A DNA stretch of 64,000 bases from Prochlorococcus sp. RS04. GTDB lineage: Bacteria; Cyanobacteriota; Cyanobacteriia; PCC-6307; Cyanobiaceae. A program made the translations under genes and the position numbers. Within the stretch, counting starts at the first letter, position 1. Every line of letters starts with the position of its first letter. Below, in pieces: positions 50,695 through 59,441 of this stretch. The notes beneath the pieces were generated by a model. It did no database searches. It saw only the letters and a program-made list of their open reading frames with translations, and was not told the DNA's origin. The stretch spans positions 1,116,001 through 1,180,000 of the forward strand of contig NZ_CP018346.1 in NCBI RefSeq assembly GCF_001989455.1. The letters run 5' to 3'.

Positions 50695-52125
50695 TTACGA
50701 AATGATACTTGAACAAAAAATGGATTTATTAACCTTTAATTTTTCACTTATTAGTTTCTTAAAATAATCTCCACGCTCTTCATAATTTTTAAATTGATCA
50801 AAACTAGAGCATGAAGGTGAGAATAATAATGTTTCAACCCTATTATTTTGTAAATAATGAAAAACAAAATTTAAAAGCTCTTTCAGTTCTGAAAATTCAA
50901 AAATATTTTTTTTAAATCCTTCATTAATAAGCGCCATTTTTAGGACTTTTGAGCTTTCTCCAAAAAGGAAAACACATTTAACTTTTTTCTTTAAAACTTT
51001 TATCCACTCACTATATTCATTGCCTTTTAATCTACCCCCAGCAATAATTATTATTTGACCTTCAATTGAACTTATTCCTGCAATAGATGAATCAAAATTT
51101 GTAGCTTTACTATCATTAATTATTTCCAGATCATTATTTTTATAAATTGTTTCCATCCTATGGGGTAATTGTTTGTAATTAGATAAAGAATCTTTAATCT
51201 TCTTTCCAGATAATCCAACTTTTCTTGCTGCTGCAATTACCAATAAAAGATTTTGAAGATTATGCTTTCCTTTTAACGCAAAATGTTCAAGTTTGAATAG
51301 TCTCTTGCCTCTCTCAACAATAAATGCTTGATCATCTATCCAATAATCGCATTGAATAAAACTAGATTTATCGAAACTAGTTGTTATCCAAACACCTCTT
51401 GATAGCGCACTGTAGTGATTTCTTAAGTTTTTATCGTCATAATTATAAATTCTAAAATCAGATTTTTCTAGCAAGCTTTTTTTTATGTTGAAATAGTTTT
51501 CAAGTGTTTTATGCCTTTCAAGATGATCTTCTGTGAAGGTTGTCCATATTCCAATATTAGGTTTTACTTCTGGAGATATTTCTATTTGATAACTGCTTAA
51601 TTCAGCTACAACCCAATCAATTTTTTCATGTTTTTTGGAGTGAGCATACTTACATAAAGGTGTACCAATATTTCCAGCAAAAGGCGCATATAATCCAGTA
51701 TCACAGAGTATATGGCTTAATAGATGAGTAACAGTAGTCTTGCCATTAGTGCCAGTAATACCTATCCAATTTGTGTCTTTTAAAATTTCCCATGCAACAT
51801 TAATTTCTCCAATTACTTTAATTCCCTTTTTTTTTAATTCAATAATAGTTATATGGTCATAAGGTATTGATGGACTAACAACAACAGATTCGATCTCTTT
51901 CAAAAAAGGTTGAATTTCTTCAAATACAAATTCTTTATTTAGAGAAACTATGATATTAAGCTCTTCTAATGCTGTTTTTCTTTCTAAGAATTCTATCCCA
52001 TCTTTACTTTCCCAGACAATTACTCTCTTATTTATGCTTCTCAAATACTTGGCAGCCCAAAATCCAGATTTACCTAATCCAATTACAAGATTAATATTTC
52101 TTTTACTTGAATGATTATCTATCAT
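50695..52125 (-). CDS. murD: UDP-N-acetylmuramoyl-L-alanine--D-glutamate ligase
   Basis: The ATG at 52125 is preferred to a TTG at 52173, giving about 476 residues. MurD domains are all present: N-terminal UMAG-binding Rossmann fold ([15 protein letters not shown]), ATP loop [15 protein letters not shown], central domain with FTEDHLERH and C-terminal [11 protein letters not shown] and [10 protein letters not shown]. It adds D-glutamate to the peptidoglycan precursor in the cytoplasm. Confidence 0.95.
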   Translation of the reverse strand: MIDNHSSKRNINLVIGLGKSGFWAAKYLRSINKRVIVWESKDGIEFLERKTALEELNIIVSLNKEFVFEEIQPFLKEIESVVVSPSIPYDHITIIELKKKGIKVIGEINVAWEILKDTNWIGITGTNGKTTVTHLLSHILCDTGLYAPFAGNIGTPLCKYAHSKKHEKIDWVVAELSSYQIEISPEVKPNIGIWTTFTEDHLERHKTLENYFNIKKSLLEKSDFRIYNYDDKNLRNHYSALSRGVWITTSFDKSSFIQCDYWIDDQAFIVERGKRLFKLEHFALKGKHNLQNLLLVIAAARKVGLSGKKIKDSLSNYKQLPHRMETIYKNNDLEIINDSKATNFDSSIAGISSIEGQIIIIAGGRLKGNEYSEWIKVLKKKVKCVFLFGESSKVLKMALINEGFKKNIFEFSELKELLNFVFHYLQNNRVETLLFSPSCSSFDQFKNYEERGDYFKKLISEKLKVNKSIFCSSIIS

Positions 52126-52225
52126 TAAATTTATAATTGCATTTATATTAATTGTGTTTAAAGGGTAATTCAATCATGAGATCTTTCTTCAGTATTTATA
52201 GTATTCGCCCAAGAAAAGTTAATTA

Positions 52226-52492
52226 ATGGAAGATAATACTGCAAAATATTGGTTCTCTTGGTTTTATGAAAAGTGGGAGAAAAATGCTCCAGGTGAATTA
52301 ATTGAACAGGGTTTAACTCCGTCTCAGATTGCTGAGCGCTTTGTTAATGAAAACCATGATAGTTTTATTCAATTGTCAAAAAAAATTGATGAAAAAAATT
52401 ATGATGCTTTAACTGAATTTATGAAACTCTCAGAGAGTGAATTACATATCTTGAAGTATTTTCTAAAGTTAGTAAAAATGAAAAATTTATAA
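52226..52492 (+). CDS. Hypothetical protein, paralogue of 41587 gene
   Basis: 88 residues, starting MEDNTAKYWFSWFYEKWEK, with LTPSQIAERFVNENHDSF and KLSESELHILKYF. The same elements occur in order in the 41587 product. Divergent from murD; converges on the SDR gene with a 6-base overlap. Confidence 0.65.
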   Translation: MEDNTAKYWFSWFYEKWEKNAPGELIEQGLTPSQIAERFVNENHDSFIQLSKKIDEKNYDALTEFMKLSESELHILKYFLKLVKMKNL

Positions 52493-53416
52493 GAAGTTAT
52501 TAAGTATTTCGAGGCTTTTTTCCCATAAATTTTTTCTTTCTTTTTTATTCATAGCGAAAGGAGAAGTAGGGGATAGTTTTGGATGACCTCTGAAATTAAA
52601 TCTAGGACCATAATGATCACCGCCTCTTGCGTCTGGTGAAGTAGCTGCAAAAAGCTGAGGTAAAGCACCCATCTCAGCAGTTTGAAAAATAGGACTAAAT
52701 AATTCCAATGAGAATGTTTCTAATGGTCCAGGGTTAGGTTTTTGAGCAGTAAAGAGATTTGTTTTTGCAATTCCTGGGTGAGCAGCTAAAGAAAGTATAT
52801 TTTTGTGCTTTAAGTTCTCATTTAGTTCCAAAGCAAACATTACATTTGCCAATTTGCTATTGGAGTAAGATTCCCATTTGTTGTAATAGTTCTCGGCTTT
52901 CAGATTTTTCCAACCGACTTTGCCAAAAAATTGTGCTCCTGAAGTCACCGTCACTATTCTAGATTCTTCTTTTTTTTCAATAATTGGAAGTAGCTTTAGA
53001 GTCAAAAGCATATGAGCTAGATGATTAACTGCAAATTGTATTTCATATCCTTGGGCACTAAGAGTTTTAGGCGGATGCATAATGCCTGCATTATTGATTA
53101 GTAAATCCAAATTTTCAAAATTATCAAAAATTTTGGACTGAACTTCAACAATATTTTTTAAATCTGACAAATCTAATTCTAAAGGTGTAAATAATCCTTC
53201 AGGGTTAAGACCTTTAAGTTTTTTGATAGTTTGATTAGCTTTTTCAAGTGATCTACAAGCTATAACAACATGAGCATTTTTTTCTGCTAAAGCCTTTGCA
53301 GTGTAGTACCCAAGACCACTATTCGCACCAGTAATTAGCGCTGTTTTGCCTGTAAGGTTTGGAATATTAGATGTTTCCCAGTTAGAGATTTTAGGTCTTG
53401 AAATAGTGGCAGTCAT
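52487..53416 (-). CDS. Short-chain dehydrogenase/reductase
   Basis: A 309-residue SDR. NAD(P) motif TGANSGLGYYTA, NNAG, catalytic Ser in VTVTSGAQFF and the YSNSK catalytic pair are present. The family branch is near retinol/protochlorophyllide-reductase-like SDRs. The GGDHYGPRFNFRGHP tail is typical of that branch. Substrate unknown. Confidence 0.88.
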   Translation of the reverse strand: MTATISRPKISNWETSNIPNLTGKTALITGANSGLGYYTAKALAEKNAHVVIACRSLEKANQTIKKLKGLNPEGLFTPLELDLSDLKNIVEVQSKIFDNFENLDLLINNAGIMHPPKTLSAQGYEIQFAVNHLAHMLLTLKLLPIIEKKEESRIVTVTSGAQFFGKVGWKNLKAENYYNKWESYSNSKLANVMFALELNENLKHKNILSLAAHPGIAKTNLFTAQKPNPGPLETFSLELFSPIFQTAEMGALPQLFAATSPDARGGDHYGPRFNFRGHPKLSPTSPFAMNKKERKNLWEKSLEILNNFL

Positions 53417-53523
53417 TAGTAATCCTGCAAATTGCTTTGGAATTTAACCAAAATTTAATTACTTTTCTACTGTAAATACTGGAAGTCACTATCGTGAGCT
53501 CTTATTGAAGGTACTATTTAATA

Positions 53524-54273
53524 TTATTTTTCAATTGCATATTGCCATTCGTTATTTTGAGATAAACTTTTCTCCCTAAGTAACTGTAATTTCCTACTAT
53601 TTATTTTTACAACTATCCCATTAGTTGGATATTTCGCAAATATTTTTTTCTCTAACCAATTTTTTTTATATATTTGGATTTCGCTTGTATGATTTGTGAA
53701 GTAACTGTCAGGGGTGCTGAAGCCACATTTTTTAAGATAGTTAAGGGTTTCGTATTGATTAAGTCTTCCATTAAGTATTTGGAAACAGCAAAAGCGGAGA
53801 CTTTCTCCAATCCCTTTCTTATCATTGAGGTATTTTCTTGTAATTCTTTGGGAAATGCCGGCAACTTGGTTTGTAGCATATAGTTCACCTCTAATTTGAA
53901 AATCTCGTTTGATAGGAATATAATCGGGGACGTTTTTAATTTGTTTAATTTTGCTTGAGACATCAAATCCTTTTTTTGTAATAGCTTTATTAAACTTGCC
54001 ATCTAGATATCTAATTGCAATAGCACAGCCATCAATTTTTGGTTGAATGCTTAATCTTGTTTTCGTTAACAAACTTTCCAAAAATTCTTTATAGTTTTCT
54101 TTGGCTAATTTTGGCAAAAGTTTATTATTTTTTTGATTAAAATAGTTAGGCTCTTGATCAACAGGAATAAAGAGCTTTTCAAGTTGCTTAAATGCATCAT
54201 CGGAAATTATGCCTTCACCTATCCTGTATTGTTCATCTAGATACTTAACATCTCTCACTAATAAATTATTCAT
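53524..54273 (-). CDS. Adenylation-domain-only NAD-dependent DNA-ligase-like protein
   Basis: A 249-residue protein holding just the NAD-ligase domain Ia start (YLDEQYRIGEGIISDDAF) and the adenylation domain: lysine motif K79-I-D81-G82, RGELY (E130), YPTNGIVVKIN and terminal EWQYAIEK. The OB-fold, zinc finger, helix-hairpin-helix and BRCT domains of LigA (about 670 residues) are absent. It could adenylate itself, but end-joining without an OB domain is doubtful. A full LigA is expected elsewhere. Confidence 0.85.
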   Translation of the reverse strand: MNNLLVRDVKYLDEQYRIGEGIISDDAFKQLEKLFIPVDQEPNYFNQKNNKLLPKLAKENYKEFLESLLTKTRLSIQPKIDGCAIAIRYLDGKFNKAITKKGFDVSSKIKQIKNVPDYIPIKRDFQIRGELYATNQVAGISQRITRKYLNDKKGIGESLRFCCFQILNGRLNQYETLNYLKKCGFSTPDSYFTNHTSEIQIYKKNWLEKKIFAKYPTNGIVVKINSRKLQLLREKSLSQNNEWQYAIEK

Positions 54274-54548
54274 AATAATTTTGACAAATATTTAAAAATC
54301 TTTTAGAAAAAATCATTTAAATAAAGATTTGAAATTAAAATTAGATCTAAAAAGTAATTGACCACTAAATATCCTCCTACGCAGAGAGCGATTTAAGAGT
54401 ATAAAATGTACTTATAAGACGTTTAAATTAAATACTTTAATCAAACATATTTACTCAAAATTGAAATAGAAAATTTTAAGGATTAATTTAAAGCCAAATT
54501 TTTGAAATTCCCATCAATACAAAAAAAATTTTTTAAAGTTATGAGAAA

Positions 54549-55697
54549 ATGTCATTTTTATTAAAAGCTCAAAATACCTGGGAAAATTTTGCGAAATACA
54601 AAATCAATGATTATGCAAAATTAAGAAATTTTGATTTTGGGCCAAATAACGAAAGTTCAGTTTCAAAATTATCGCCTTTCATTACTCATAGAATATTGTC
54701 GGAATATGAGCTGATTCATGATATTAAAAGTAAGTACAAAATCAAAAATTCAACTAAATTTGTTGAAGAAATATTTTGGAGAGTTTACTGGAAAGGGTGG
54801 ATGGAAAATAGACCTAAAGTTTGGAGAAATTTTATTTCAGAAAACAATCTCGATTTTGATTATGAGTTATATGAAAGTGCAATTAATGGCAATACAGAAT
54901 TAGATTATTTTAATTCTTGGGTACACGAATTAAAGCAGTACAACTATTTGCATAATCATACAAGAATGTGGTTTGCGAGTACTTGGATATTTAATTTAGG
55001 CCTCCCATGGCAATTAGGAGCAAAGTTTTTCTTTAAATATCTTTTTGATGGAGATGCTTCATCTAATCTCCTTAGCTGGAGATGGGTCGGAGGATTGCAA
55101 ACGAAGGGAAAACAATATCTTTTTTCATCATCAAACCTCAGAAAGTTTTCAAATAATAGATTTAAAGTAGAAAAAATAAGTAATCAACAAATTTTTCTTG
55201 AAGAATCTAATCAAATACCATTTGAAGATGAGATTTATAAAAATGATATGGATCCTAAATCAGATAATCTGATTATGTTTGAAAATGATCTACACCTTGC
55301 AACCCTTAAAAATTTACTTCCAAGCTATAAAAAAGTATTTATTATCCTTTTAAAAAATGAACAAAGACAAATTAAATTGTCTGAATCTGTATTGAAATTT
55401 AAACAAGATTTGGTCTCTGAATTTTTAGAGCAATTTGATAATGTTGAACAGATTGATCCTTATTCTTTGGAAAATAATTTTAAAAATACTAACGAAATAG
55501 ACATTATTTATCCTGGAGTGGGAGAAAACTATGATTTCATAACTGAGTTTAAAAATTTACACCATAAAAAAATTTTTAATCTTGTGAGGGATGAAGATTT
55601 ATTTGCTTGGAAATTTGCTAAAAGAGGGTTTTTTAAATTTAAAGAAAATATTCCAAAAATAAATCAGAGAATATTAGAAAATTTTTCAAAAAAATAA
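54549..55697 (+). CDS. Photolyase/cryptochrome-like flavoprotein with permuted domain order
   Basis: 382 residues. The FAD-binding helical domain comes first (SVSKLSPFITHRILSEYE, EEIFWRVYWKGWM, HNHTRMWFASTWIFNL and FFKYLFDGDASSNLLSWRWV). The C-terminal 140 residues then look like the photolyase alpha/beta domain, opening with DNLIMFENDLHLATLKNLL, which mirrors the canonical N-terminal LVWFRNDLRLxDN. Canonical enzymes have the reverse order. DNA repair or light sensing cannot be told apart. Confidence 0.8.
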   Translation: MSFLLKAQNTWENFAKYKINDYAKLRNFDFGPNNESSVSKLSPFITHRILSEYELIHDIKSKYKIKNSTKFVEEIFWRVYWKGWMENRPKVWRNFISENNLDFDYELYESAINGNTELDYFNSWVHELKQYNYLHNHTRMWFASTWIFNLGLPWQLGAKFFFKYLFDGDASSNLLSWRWVGGLQTKGKQYLFSSSNLRKFSNNRFKVEKISNQQIFLEESNQIPFEDEIYKNDMDPKSDNLIMFENDLHLATLKNLLPSYKKVFIILLKNEQRQIKLSESVLKFKQDLVSEFLEQFDNVEQIDPYSLENNFKNTNEIDIIYPGVGENYDFITEFKNLHHKKIFNLVRDEDLFAWKFAKRGFFKFKENIPKINQRILENFSKK

Positions 55698-55842
55698 TTT
55701 TTAACTTAGTTGAATTCCTAATCAGAAAAAAATAACCTCTTTGGTAAGTAAGTATAAATACTTATTTAGGTGCGACTTTTGCTCTTTAATCCACGATGGA
55801 TACTGTGACTAGTTATTTTTACTTAAGGATAAATTTTTAATA

Positions 55843-56394
55843 GTGCTTTCAACAATTCTTACCAAGTCGTTCAGCAAAGATACTGCTTTATTAGTTCTTA
55901 GAGTTATAACTGGAACTGTTCTTATACATCACGGTTATGAGAAATTAGCAAACATAGAAAATTTCGCTGATGCTTTTGTAAGACCATTACATCTCCCATT
56001 CCCAATATTTTTATCATACATAGCGGCATTCTCAGAAATAGGAGGTAGTTGGTTATTAATTATCGGCTTAGCAACAAGATTCGGAGCTTTGGCAATTGTT
56101 GGAACAATTTCTGTTGCTATATATCATGCACTTGTTACTTCAGGTTTTAATATTTTCTTACTAGAGCTTTTACTTTTATATTTTGCTTCAGCAACTTCAA
56201 TTGCATTAACAGGTCCCGGTAATTTTTCCTTAGATGAAGTCATTATCAGAATTTTGAAATCTGAAGATGAGGAAGAAATTATACCTTCAACAAAAGCAAA
56301 ACCTTCCAAGCAAATTGAAGTTAAAGAAGAAACAAACAAAGGTGGTTTATTTCAATTTCTGCAAGCGAACATACTCTCAGATACTTCAAGCTAA
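55843..56394 (+). CDS. DoxX-family membrane protein
   Basis: 183 residues from GTG. Four membrane helices with the DoxX marks LRVITGTVLIHHGYEKLAN and IFLSYIAAFSEIGGSWLLII. An acidic and lysine-rich tail after residue 140 is unusual. Role probably in membrane redox; unproven. Confidence 0.85.
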   Translation: MLSTILTKSFSKDTALLVLRVITGTVLIHHGYEKLANIENFADAFVRPLHLPFPIFLSYIAAFSEIGGSWLLIIGLATRFGALAIVGTISVAIYHALVTSGFNIFLLELLLLYFASATSIALTGPGNFSLDEVIIRILKSEDEEEIIPSTKAKPSKQIEVKEETNKGGLFQFLQANILSDTSS

Positions 56395-56559
56395 TTTTTT
56401 AGGATAAAGACTATTTATTAGTTCTAACCTTTTTCTATAACTGTTTCTCTTCTCAAGTTTTATCTTAATCGTTGCTTCACAAAGACTTATAAAAAGCCCT
56501 ATAGCAGTTACCCAAGATAGAAAAATGAAAGGGTTTTCAGGAATTTCTGAGAAATTCAT
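56386..56559 (-). CDS. 57-residue membrane protein
   Basis: ATG at 56559 (MNFSEIPENPFIFLSWVTAI) preferred to an upstream start. One helix then a basic coil ending RLELINSLYPKKLA, like the 45614 protein. Overlaps the DoxX gene end by 9 bases. Confidence 0.6.
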   Translation of the reverse strand: MNFSEIPENPFIFLSWVTAIGLFISLCEATIKIKLEKRNSYRKRLELINSLYPKKLA

Positions 56560-56633
56560 ATAAATATTACTTCTTTTTTTAAACTGACTGATCACTATAT
56601 GTATTTCAACCTAAATATACAATTTAGAAATAT

Positions 56634-57185
56634 TTAAGGATTAATTTCAACTTTTTCCCATTTTTTAACCTTTTCCCAAAGATATCGTTTATGAACAGGC
56701 TGTTCTAATTTAAGAAGATCTACTGAATATATTTCAAAATTAAGAACCACAAAATTTTCTGACTTCGGTAGATTGGATAATCTTTTATGAGTAGATTGGA
56801 CTTTTGGGTTTATTTTCTCTCCAGGAGACCCCCAAAACCAAGAAGATTTTGATTTTTCTGATAATGAATCCCAATAATTTTTGTTATCACTTAATTCACG
56901 TATTTTTCCTTTAAATCTATATTGTGATTTGGTTTTCAAAAAGAACCATAATATTTCTGCATTAGGGTTGGATTTTAAATGCCCAATTTTTTCACTTCTT
57001 CTATCTGTGAAAATTATCATTGAACTATCTTTATGCCATCCTCTGAAAACAACTGTTCTTAATCTTGGCTCATTTTCTTCGCTGACTGTTGCAAGCTGTA
57101 TCCATTTATTAGAGGGTGATTTGCCCTCTTTGTTTCTAGAAGATTTTAAATCTTGCCTCCAACTGGGTAAGTTGTTATCAGGCAT
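56634..57185 (-). CDS. Pyridoxamine-phosphate-oxidase-like FMN protein
   Basis: 183 residues of the Alr4036 type: WIQLATVSEENEPRLRTVVF, FTDRRSEKIGHLKSNPNAEI and the W-F-W-G-S-P-G motif, with the C-terminal region of PNPOx reduced. It likely binds FMN; true pyridoxine oxidase activity is unproven. Overlaps the upstream gene by 8 bases. Confidence 0.85.
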   Translation of the reverse strand: MPDNNLPSWRQDLKSSRNKEGKSPSNKWIQLATVSEENEPRLRTVVFRGWHKDSSMIIFTDRRSEKIGHLKSNPNAEILWFFLKTKSQYRFKGKIRELSDNKNYWDSLSEKSKSSWFWGSPGEKINPKVQSTHKRLSNLPKSENFVVLNFEIYSVDLLKLEQPVHKRYLWEKVKKWEKVEINP

Positions 57186-57795
57186 TTAATTTAGGCAATA
57201 TTAGACCACTTTTCTTTTTGTATTCTTCGAATGAATCATATTTTGAGAGCGATTTATCTTTTTTTATCATTCTTGGTAGAAAAACTATAGAGAAAAATAT
57301 TGCAAGAATTACTAATGGAACGAAACTCATTGAGAGGATGGCGAATGATAGATAAATTAGTATTTCTCCTAAATAATTTGTATTTCTTATATTTTCGAAA
57401 AATCCTTCTTTAATTAGATCTTTTTTTAATTTAAGAGAAAAATATTTTTGGGCATCACTAGCAAAGTGTAGAAACACACCAATTATATTTATAGATACAG
57501 AAGCAGCTATTACAATATTTGGAACAGATTTCTCAGTTGAGATAAGAATATAGGGAGCTACCCAGTAACTACCAAGGAAAATAAAACCAGTAACTGAAGT
57601 TAAAAAATTGATTTTTTCTTTAAAATAAGGATCTGGGAATATCTTTTCTTTTAAAAGCCAAAGTAATCCATAAGTACCATGCAGAGCTAAATAAACGTAG
57701 GGAGCGATCGTAAAATTATCAAAAAAAATCATAAGACCTATCACTACAAATGCAGTGAGACCCTTATGGAGATTAATTATTTGATTAAGTTTCAT
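57178..57795 (-). CDS. Isoprenylcysteine-methyltransferase-like membrane protein
   Basis: 205 residues with about five membrane helices; the late region (NTNYLGEILIYLSFAILSM, then LPRMIKKDKSLSKYDSFEEYKK) fits the ICMT/DUF1295 membrane methyltransferase fold, where AdoMet is bound near R-N-x-x-Y. Substrate unknown. Cotranscribed with the FMN protein. Confidence 0.75.
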   Translation of the reverse strand: MKLNQIINLHKGLTAFVVIGLMIFFDNFTIAPYVYLALHGTYGLLWLLKEKIFPDPYFKEKINFLTSVTGFIFLGSYWVAPYILISTEKSVPNIVIAASVSINIIGVFLHFASDAQKYFSLKLKKDLIKEGFFENIRNTNYLGEILIYLSFAILSMSFVPLVILAIFFSIVFLPRMIKKDKSLSKYDSFEEYKKKSGLILPKLNA

Positions 57796-57862
57796 CTTTT
57801 TGAATAATCTAAAAAATGAAATTATTTTCTGTGGATCTAACCTAAGTCGTCAAAAGTTTTAA

Positions 57863-57934
57863 TGGGCGATACTGGATTCGAACCAGTGGCCACTACCGTG
57901 TCGAGGTAGTGCTCTACCACTGAGCTAATCGCCC
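57863..57934 (-). tRNA. tRNA-Val (anticodon GAC)
   Basis: A 72-nt cloverleaf: acceptor GGGCGAT with ATCGCCC plus discriminator A, D-arm AGCTCAGTGGTAGAGC, anticodon stem CACTACC/GGTAGTG around TCGACAC, and T-arm CTGGTTCGAATCCAG. The loop gives anticodon GAC. The CCA end is not encoded. Confidence 0.97.
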
Positions 57935-57983
57935 AAATTGAAGAAATTTTTATTCCCCTTATAAGAAAATAGCAGGTTGCGTT

Positions 57984-58775
57984 TCATTTTCTAAGTAATT
58001 TAACTTTCCATCGTTCTCTTTTGGTTATTTCTAAATTTAAAATTTCAATAAATCCTTTATTTTCAAGTTCTAGTTTGTCGCCAATTTTTAGATTAATTGT
58101 TGGTTTATTAACTTTGCTTCCATTTAATCTGAGCATTCCATTTTCTATCCTTTCAATGATTTTGGTTCGTGATACCCTAAAGCCCGCTGAAGCTATAGCA
58201 TCTAATCTTGTTGAGGCTTCTACTGTATTGACAAGTTTTTTTGATCTTCCAGAAGGTATTTGTAATTCATCTATACCTACTACATTAATTTTTACTTTTA
58301 CGTCTCTTAAATAAAAAATCTTTTCATCTAGATGCTCAATATCTAAATTATCAATTATCCCTTGTGCTCCCCTATCGCCAATAGTCCATATATCCCCAAC
58401 TTTTAATTGATTAACCCCATTTTTAATTAAGAGGGATCTAAAATCGTCTTGAGTAGCATTATCAAATAAAAAATTCCCATTAATTTTTATTCCTTGAGCT
58501 GGAAAATTACTTTTTAGCGCATCCTCCTCAGGAATATTATCCCCTCTAAAGCAAGCTATCCTAGATCTTTGAGAAGAGGAGAATCCTCCATAAATAAAAA
58601 ATTTGAAATCATTTAAATTTTCAAAATCTTTTAAAATCTCTTCGCAAACATAGGTTGAATTAAACCCAGTCCAATAAGTTTCCCAGTGTTTGTAAGCTAA
58701 GTTAGCAATATTTATTAATTCCTCAGTTTCTTTTTTGTAGTTTGAATTTATTAAGATTTCTTTTAAGTCAATCAT
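57984..58775 (-). CDS. Photosystem II S4-domain protein
   Basis: A 263-residue YlmH-related RNA-binding protein. An N-terminal domain (residues 1-180) leads to an S4 domain with ASTRLDAIASAGFRVSRTKI and GDKLELENKGFIEI. Family members are annotated photosystem II S4-domain proteins in cyanobacteria; the RNA target is unknown. It ends 1 base from the tRNA-proximal intergenic side and follows the 58776 gene with no gap. Confidence 0.85.
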   Translation of the reverse strand: MIDLKEILINSNYKKETEELINIANLAYKHWETYWTGFNSTYVCEEILKDFENLNDFKFFIYGGFSSSQRSRIACFRGDNIPEEDALKSNFPAQGIKINGNFLFDNATQDDFRSLLIKNGVNQLKVGDIWTIGDRGAQGIIDNLDIEHLDEKIFYLRDVKVKINVVGIDELQIPSGRSKKLVNTVEASTRLDAIASAGFRVSRTKIIERIENGMLRLNGSKVNKPTINLKIGDKLELENKGFIEILNLEITKRERWKVKLLRK

Positions 58776-59342
58776 TTAGCCTTCTAAAAAAATTATATCT
58801 TTTGCTTCTGATTGTTTTATCAAAGCCCAAGGTAATTCAGTTCCAATTTGATTTTCAAGTAGAACAAGCCATTTACCCTCTTTATTAAAATTAATGATTG
58901 ATCTTAACTCTTTATTTCTATTAATGTTGATACTTGCAGAAGAGACAATGCTTCCTAAATATCCTGAACCCATTCCTAATACTCCTCCAATGAGAGATTC
59001 CCCGATGTTATTTAAACCAAGAAAGCTGAAGGTAGATAAATTTGTCATATTAGAAAAAGCTATTCCTGCTATAAACCCAAACGGCATTAGCCATCTGCTC
59101 ATATCTTTTTGCCTGATCTTCCTATCAAGTTTAGGATTTAAGATTCTTATATCTTCAAAATTTTGAGATTTGAATAAGATATTTGCTTTCGCATTTAGCA
59201 ATTCTGTTTCGTCTGATGATATTTTCTCACTTATTGGTGGGATCAAAATAGCTTCAGAGAGCATTACTGATTTTTCGTTGAAAACATCAAATAGCTGGAT
59301 ACATTTATTAATGTCTTCAAATATCACAATACTTTTAGTCAA
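58776..59342 (-). CDS. Membrane-associated hypothetical protein
   Basis: 188 residues with two hydrophobic stretches (LMPFGFIAGIAFSNMTNL and IGGVLGMGSGYLGSIVS) flanked by acidic domains. It abuts the S4-domain gene, so likely the same operon. Function unknown; possibly cyanobacteria-specific. Confidence 0.75.
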   Translation of the reverse strand: MTKSIVIFEDINKCIQLFDVFNEKSVMLSEAILIPPISEKISSDETELLNAKANILFKSQNFEDIRILNPKLDRKIRQKDMSRWLMPFGFIAGIAFSNMTNLSTFSFLGLNNIGESLIGGVLGMGSGYLGSIVSSASININRNKELRSIINFNKEGKWLVLLENQIGTELPWALIKQSEAKDIIFLEG

Positions 59343-59441
59343 ATTTCAATCCTCAAATGTTTGTGTGTTATTCAAATTAATAAAATAAGATACATACACT
59401 ATAGATTAAGTTAAAGTAAAAGATTAAAGAACCAATCTTAA

